Origin: Bacteroidales bacterium
Lineage (GTDB): Bacteria; Bacteroidota; Bacteroidia; Bacteroidales; F082
DNA: 9,879 bases
Reading direction: 5' to 3'
Assembly: GCA_900771045.1 (NCBI GenBank)
Contig: CAAGMM010000316.1
Span: 1 to 9,879 of the forward strand
Shown: positions 5,821 through 9,879 of the stretch, one piece after another
How positions within the stretch are numbered: the stretch's first letter is position 1
Layout: each line of letters begins with the position of its first letter
Program-made: the position numbers and the translations under genes
Notes under the pieces: generated by a model
The model's input: only the letters and a program-made list of their open reading frames with translations
Databases searched by the model: none
Told to the model about the DNA's origin: nothing

Positions 5821-6705
5821 ATGAACCACAAGCAGCACAATAAGTTTCAAAAAGCGAAAACGACGGTTTTCAGAGTCGATTGCGAGGACACGCTGATGCC
5901 TTTCCTCATAAGGAAGTTCGGAAGCATGAGCAAGACCGGCGTGAAGAAAATCCTTTCCGAAGGCTTTGTAAGCGTTGACGAACAACAAGTTACAAACTTC
6001 GACTATAATTTAAAAACCGGCATGGAAGTCGTCATCAGAAAGGAATCCGACAACGAGAGATTTAGGAATCCCTGGGTGAAAATCGTCTATCAGGACGACG
6101 ACATCTTCGTCATCGAGAAGAAAAACGGCATCTTGTCGAACAGCGCAAACGCCAAAGACGAGACGGTTCAGCGTATTCTCAACACGTACCTCGACAGGAC
6201 GCACCAACGCTGCAGCTCGCACGTCGTCCACCGCCTCGACCGCGACACCTCCGGACTGATGATTTATGCGAAAAGCAAGAAAGTCGCACTCGCCTTTGAA
6301 GAAGACTGGAAAAACATCGTCTATGACCGCCGCTACGTGGCGATGGTTCACGGCGAGATGACGGAAAAAACGGGGACAGTAACATCGTATCTGAGGGAAA
6401 ACAGCCATTTCCTGACGATTTCGAGCAAGGAAGACAACGGCGGGAAACTCGCGATAACGCATTATAACGTACTCAAAACGGCTGACGGCTTCAGCCTCGT
6501 GGAACTGAAGTTGGAGACGGGGCGCAAGAACCAGATAAGGGTTCACATGCAAGACCTCGGTTTCCCGGTCGTCGGAGACGCAAAATACGGCGACGGCGCA
6601 AACCCCATCGGACGCCTCGGACTTCACGCCTACAGGTTGTGCTTCAGACATCCCGTCACCGGCGAGGATATGGTTTTTGAGACCGCGATGCCGAAGTGGG
6701 TATAA
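5821..6705 (+). CDS. RluA-family RNA pseudouridine synthase
   Basis: The 294-aa product should convert specific uridines in rRNA or tRNA to pseudouridine. An S4-like RNA-binding domain lies at about residues 22-75 (SKTGVKKILSEGFVSVDEQQ). The catalytic domain shows motif I IEKKNGILSNS (98-108) and motif II VVHRLDRDTSGLMIYAKS with the catalytic aspartate D140. A motif III-type segment, ETGRKNQIRVHM, precedes LGFPVVGDAKYG and the C-terminal LHAYRLCFRHPVTGE. All key residues are present and the length is normal for an S4-containing RluA/RluC/RluD-type enzyme. The exact target uridine cannot be assigned, so no symbol is given. The ATG at 5821 is 12 bp after the upstream stop, with no clear separate promoter. 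Its 3' end overlaps the convergent membrane-protein gene by 50 bp. Confidence 0.92.
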   Translation: MNHKQHNKFQKAKTTVFRVDCEDTLMPFLIRKFGSMSKTGVKKILSEGFVSVDEQQVTNFDYNLKTGMEVVIRKESDNERFRNPWVKIVYQDDDIFVIEKKNGILSNSANAKDETVQRILNTYLDRTHQRCSSHVVHRLDRDTSGLMIYAKSKKVALAFEEDWKNIVYDRRYVAMVHGEMTEKTGTVTSYLRENSHFLTISSKEDNGGKLAITHYNVLKTADGFSLVELKLETGRKNQIRVHMQDLGFPVVGDAKYGDGANPIGRLGLHAYRLCFRHPVTGEDMVFETAMPKWV

Positions 6706-8566
6706 GGACGAGTATCGTCTCCGCTACTAAAAACACGGCTGCAAGGAGCGCAAAAAGCCTCCACAACGGGCTTTCCCGATACGTCGCGGCTGCCGATGAG
6801 GCATCACGGACAACAGGCTGGCTGACAACGCCGTTGCGCCTCATAAAATTCTGAATATCAGCCTCCGAGAGGAACGTCATATCCGACTCGACGCGGTTGT
6901 TGTTCCACGCCGTGAGCAGCGTGTCGCCATCGCTGACTGTCGTTGCAAATCCAGCGACGGCCTCATCGCGACCAATGGTCTGAGCGAGCTGCGTTCCTTT
7001 TCCGCCGAAAACCGCCATCCTGACGAAGACAGGGACACACAAAGCGTTATCGAAGAAATTCGTGCTTTCAGCTTCAAACGAAGAAGCGAAAACGAAGACG
7101 TTTCCATCGTTATACGGTGCCGAGATCAGCCAAGGCCGCCCGTTCTGAAGCATCAGAAGCACGTTGGCACGCGACGACTCACGCAAAGTCATGGCACGAT
7201 GACGATAGACCTGCGGAAAATCGACGTTGGACGGAATGTCGATGATGACGTCTTTGAAGAAAATGTTGGAACGGAAGACGTCCGAAAGCCTCACGGTGTC
7301 GTCGTCAGCAACAGTGGAGACGTTGATTTTCAACTTGTCAGTGATGATTTTTTCATCGGAGACGGAAGAAGCGTTGACGGCAAGAGTGCCTCCATCGGAG
7401 ACGAAATCCATCAAGTCGTTCTGAAGCGAACCGCTTATCGGAGACGCACCCGACACGACGGCCAAATCAAAGTCCTTAATGAAGTGATAATCAGCCTTTC
7501 GCGCATCGACGGAGACGAAGTCGAAAAGCTCATCGCCGAAGACGTCGCGCAAATAATGACCGCCGTCGTCGCTGTTTATTTCGACGACACGGACTTTGTC
7601 GCGCACATTGACGACGGCGTAATAATCATCGTCGAAAGTAACAGGCTCGTCGTGAATGGAGACGGTGACTTTATGCAGGCCTTTCTCATTGATAACGAAA
7701 GGGATAACTGCCTTCGACTTGCCGCCGCGCGCGACATCCGCGTTAACGAGTGCGGCTTCCTCGCCGTCAATATACATCTCGACCGGGAAAGCCGTAAGGT
7801 CGCGCGCGGCGGCGTTGACGACTTCGACCGTCAATTCGTTCGTATGACCGCTGATGACAAGCGGAGACGCAAGGAAGACGGTGTCGATAAAGACGTTTTC
7901 GGGCGTATCGGAGGCCACATACAGCGGCACGACGTTTATAGTGCTGTCGGATTTCACGTCGGAGGCGAGGAAATTCTTCTGAAAATCAGAAATAACGAAA
8001 AGCACCGCCGACTCAAAACCGTTTCTCTCCTTGATGACGCCGAGGTTTTCCATCACTTCGGCAAACGTCCCGGACGGTCCTTCGCACTTCATCGCGTCGA
8101 GACGGAGTGACATCTCGTCGCAACTCATCGGGTGTTCGTTCTCCACTTCCCTGCTGTTCGTGAGCAGCACGAAACGGTGCGTCCGTCCCATTTCGGCAAC
8201 GATGCCGGCAGCCTGCGCACGAGCCGCGTCAACAAGCCGCGTCGTGACGTTCTCCTGCCCCATACTCATCGAATTATCAACATAAACGGCGACAAGGTCG
8301 GAAGACGAGATTGCCTTATCGGAGTCGTTTTTCAGGCGAGGACGAGCGAAAGCGAGGACGAGCGCGGCAATGAAACACATCCGCAAAACCAAGACAATCA
8401 GTTCGCGAAGCCTTTTGACACGTGCCTTCTCCCTGTAAACCTCCTTCAAAAGCGCGTTATTGCTGAAATAAACCGTCCTTCTCCTCCTGAAACTGACGAG
8501 ATGAATGATGACGGGAATCATCAATGCGAATAGAAAATACAATATTTCAGGATGAAGAAAAGACAT
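6656..8566 (-). CDS. BatA N-terminal and VWA domain membrane protein
   Basis: The preferred start is ATG at 8566-8564, giving MSFLHPEILYFLFAL, the usual start of BatA-type proteins; a TTG two codons earlier (8572) is unlikely. From this ATG the protein is 636 aa. Two N-terminal membrane helices (about residues 8-26 and 57-75) frame a basic loop, FRRRRTVYFSN, the BatA/aerotolerance N-terminal domain. A VWA-like domain follows with the metal-site motif DNSMS (D97, S99, S101). A long beta-rich region, presumably periplasmic, follows, with a single C-terminal membrane helix near WRLFALLAAVFLVAETILVL and a short basic tail. In Bacteroidota, such proteins occur with or apart from MoxR-BatABCDE operons; the exact role is not established. 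The gene is divergent from sufB and its last 50 bp overlap the rluA-type gene. Confidence 0.88.
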   Translation of the reverse strand: MSFLHPEILYFLFALMIPVIIHLVSFRRRRTVYFSNNALLKEVYREKARVKRLRELIVLVLRMCFIAALVLAFARPRLKNDSDKAISSSDLVAVYVDNSMSMGQENVTTRLVDAARAQAAGIVAEMGRTHRFVLLTNSREVENEHPMSCDEMSLRLDAMKCEGPSGTFAEVMENLGVIKERNGFESAVLFVISDFQKNFLASDVKSDSTINVVPLYVASDTPENVFIDTVFLASPLVISGHTNELTVEVVNAAARDLTAFPVEMYIDGEEAALVNADVARGGKSKAVIPFVINEKGLHKVTVSIHDEPVTFDDDYYAVVNVRDKVRVVEINSDDGGHYLRDVFGDELFDFVSVDARKADYHFIKDFDLAVVSGASPISGSLQNDLMDFVSDGGTLAVNASSVSDEKIITDKLKINVSTVADDDTVRLSDVFRSNIFFKDVIIDIPSNVDFPQVYRHRAMTLRESSRANVLLMLQNGRPWLISAPYNDGNVFVFASSFEAESTNFFDNALCVPVFVRMAVFGGKGTQLAQTIGRDEAVAGFATTVSDGDTLLTAWNNNRVESDMTFLSEADIQNFMRRNGVVSQPVVRDASSAAATYRESPLWRLFALLAAVFLVAETILVLIPTSASRSQKPYPRR

Positions 8567-8602
8567 TTGCAATTTTTTTCCGAAAAAACGACGTTTGAAA
8601 CT

Positions 8603-8633
8603 GCGAAGATACGAAATTTCAGGATATATTCAA
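8603..8633 (-). promoter_or_regulatory. Promoter of the BatA/VWA gene
   Basis: On the minus strand, TTG at 8633-8631, a 19-nt spacer and TATCTTCGC at 8611-8603 fit the Bacteroidota pattern with one base off TAnnTTTGC. It lies 36 bp before the chosen ATG (8566). Confidence 0.5.
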
Positions 8634-8660
8634 GGCGGGGTCTGTAAATTGTTTCATTTT

Positions 8661-8671
8661 GTTGAATCAAC
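8661..8671. promoter_or_regulatory. Small dyad between the divergent bat and suf promoters
   Basis: GTTGA-A-TCAAC is a perfect palindrome with 5-bp arms around one central base, roughly midway between the two promoters. It may be an operator, but a dyad of this size in about 190 bp is not rare by chance. Confidence 0.15.
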
Positions 8672-8694
8672 CTGAAATCTAAAAGCCAAATTGT

Positions 8695-8718
8695 CAAGTC
8701 ATCAAGTTATCAAGACAT
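8695..8718 (+). repeat. Three imperfect 8-bp tandem units upstream of the sufB promoter
   Basis: CAAGTCAT, CAAGTTAT and CAAGACAT lie head to tail and end 12 bp before the sufB -7 element. They cover the place where the -33 contact would be expected, and no clear TTTG is present there. They could be a binding site for an activator or just a simple-sequence tract. Confidence 0.5.
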
Positions 8719-8730
8719 CATTTTTTTTCT

Positions 8731-8739
8731 TACCTTTGC
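8731..8739 (+). promoter_or_regulatory. -7 element (TACCTTTGC) of sufB
   Basis: TACCTTTGC is a full match to TAnnTTTGC, 21 bp before the sufB ATG and preceded by a T8 run. No convincing -33 element is seen at the right spacing. Confidence 0.6.
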
Positions 8740-8760
8740 AGCTGTTAAGATAGAATCGTT

Positions 8761-9879
8761 ATGTCTTCAAACCAAAAGACGAAAATCATTGAGGAAGTGA
8801 CGAATAAGAGCTACGAATACGGCTTCGTCACCGACATTGAGTCAGACATCATTCCGAAAGGGCTCAACGAAGACGTCGTGCGCCTCATTTCGCAGAAAAA
8901 GGGCGAACCGGAATGGCTTCTCGAATTCAGACTGAAGGCCTATCGCCACTGGCTGACGCTGAGACAACCGGGCTGGGCGCATCTTGACAGGTTGCCGGAG
9001 ATTGATTATCAAGATATTATCTATTATGCGGCTCCGAAAAAGAAAAACGAGAAAAAGAGCCTCGACGAAGTCGATCCGGAACTCTTGGACACCTTCAACC
9101 GACTCGGCATCTCATTGGACGAACAGAAAAAACTATCGGGCGTGGCCGTCGATGCCGTGATGGACTCGACATCAGTCAAAACGACGTTTCAAGACACGCT
9201 CACCAAACACGGAATAATCTTTATGTCGTTCAACGAAGCCGTGAAAAGACATCCCGACCTCGTCCGCAAATACTTGGGGAAAGTCGTGCCTTATACCGAC
9301 AACTTCTTCGCGGCACTCAACTCGGCTGTCTTCAGCGACGGTTCGTTCTGCTATATTCCGAAAGGCGTGCACTGCCCGATTGAACTCTCGACATATTTCC
9401 GCATAAATGCGGCCAACACGGGGCAGTTCGAGCGCACCCTCATCGTCGCCGACGAAGGAGCCTACGTGAGTTATATGGAAGGCTGTACGGCACCACAACG
9501 AGATGAAAATCAACTTCATGCAGCTATAGTCGAGATAATAGCCGAGACTGACGCGGAAGTCAAATATTCGACGGTGCAGAACTGGTATCCGGGCGACAAA
9601 GACGGCAAAGGCGGCATCTACAACCTCGTGACGAAACGCGGGATTTGCCGCGGCAACCGCTCGAAAATATCATGGACTCAGGTCGAAACGGGTTCCGCCA
9701 TAACGTGGAAATACCCAGGCTGCATACTCAAGGGAAACGACTCCGTCGGAGAGTTCTATTCGGTTGCCATCACGAACAACTACCAGCAGGCCGACACCGG
9801 GACGAAGATGATTCACATCGGCAAAAACACCAAAAGCACGATCATATCGAAAGGCATCTCGGCGGGACACAGCCAGAAC
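8761..9879 (+). CDS. sufB: Fe-S cluster assembly scaffold protein SufB (3' end outside window)
   Basis: The frame is open from ATG at 8761 to the window end, giving 373 residues of a protein usually near 480. SufB works with SufC and SufD as the cytoplasmic SufBCD scaffold on which iron-sulfur clusters are built. Recognition rests on highly conserved blocks: GEPEWLLEFRLKAYRHW (about 48-64), SDGSFCYIPKGVHCPIELST (194-213), YMEGCTAPQRDENQLHAA (238-255), EVKYSTVQNWYPGD (266-279), GSAITWKYPGCILKG (311-325) and TGTKMIHIGKNTKSTIISKG (346-365). Cysteines C242 and C321 are present; the later conserved cysteine equivalent to E. coli C405 would be beyond the window. A Bacteroidota -7 element lies just upstream. 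sufC and sufD would be expected to follow but cannot be seen. The gene is transcribed away from the BatA/VWA gene. Confidence 0.97.
   Translation, partial: MSSNQKTKIIEEVTNKSYEYGFVTDIESDIIPKGLNEDVVRLISQKKGEPEWLLEFRLKAYRHWLTLRQPGWAHLDRLPEIDYQDIIYYAAPKKKNEKKSLDEVDPELLDTFNRLGISLDEQKKLSGVAVDAVMDSTSVKTTFQDTLTKHGIIFMSFNEAVKRHPDLVRKYLGKVVPYTDNFFAALNSAVFSDGSFCYIPKGVHCPIELSTYFRINAANTGQFERTLIVADEGAYVSYMEGCTAPQRDENQLHAAIVEIIAETDAEVKYSTVQNWYPGDKDGKGGIYNLVTKRGICRGNRSKISWTQVETGSAITWKYPGCILKGNDSVGEFYSVAITNNYQQADTGTKMIHIGKNTKSTIISKGISAGHSQN

Noticed and set aside
6010..6651. A 213-codon open frame on the minus strand
   Set aside because: It is antisense to the well-supported pseudouridine synthase and shows no family motifs.
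7199..8110. A 303-codon open frame on the plus strand
   Set aside because: It lies wholly antisense to the BatA/VWA gene, whose domains and membrane helices are clear. Its composition (Asp/Val/Arg-rich, low-complexity) is typical of a shadow frame, and it has no promoter or recognisable motif.

Overview
The window reads as a Bacteroidota chromosome, probably order Bacteroidales. The main evidence is a set of TAnnTTTGC -7 promoter elements with upstream TTG/TTTG elements. Weak or absent Shine-Dalgarno sequences, a BatA-type VWA membrane protein and a SufB of the group's usual form agree with this. No rRNA, tRNA, CRISPR array, transposase or integrase was seen.

Layout. On the left is the 3' part of a HAD-superfamily phosphatase gene of the phosphoglycolate phosphatase type (1-543). 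Overlapping it by ATGA is a single-chain restriction-modification enzyme with a PD-(D/E)XK nuclease, a helical spacer, an N6-adenine methyltransferase and an ISP-type specificity domain. An in-frame TAA at 1611-1613 cuts this 1008-codon frame into 540-1613 and 1641-3563. Its target-recognition part (about 2581-3040) is far more AT-rich than the rest, which suggests a swapped specificity cassette.

Next comes a short convergent gene on the minus strand (3585-3728, 47 aa) with its own promoter. A divergently transcribed two-gene operon follows (3859-4326 and 4323-4724). Its second product looks like a RelE/HigB-type toxin and its first is an unrecognised, likely antitoxin, partner. A 29-bp direct repeat with one mismatch (3583-3611 and 4740-4768) brackets this block. 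Both copies encode the same minus-strand peptide tail ending in SLRDSVR-stop. A Bro-N (phage antirepressor-like) gene, 4915-5808, closes the accessory part.

The right side is housekeeping: an RluA-family pseudouridine synthase (5821-6705), a convergent BatA/VWA membrane protein (6656-8566, minus, overlapping the rluA-type gene by 50 bp), and divergently from it the start of sufB (8761 to the window end).

Interpretation. Positions 540-5808 look like a variable defence and mobile-gene islet set between core genes. The least explained parts are the 47-aa gene and its repeated 3' end, the shared divergent promoter, and the toxin-antitoxin-like pair with an unfamiliar first gene. These are inferences from sequence reading alone; no database search was run.
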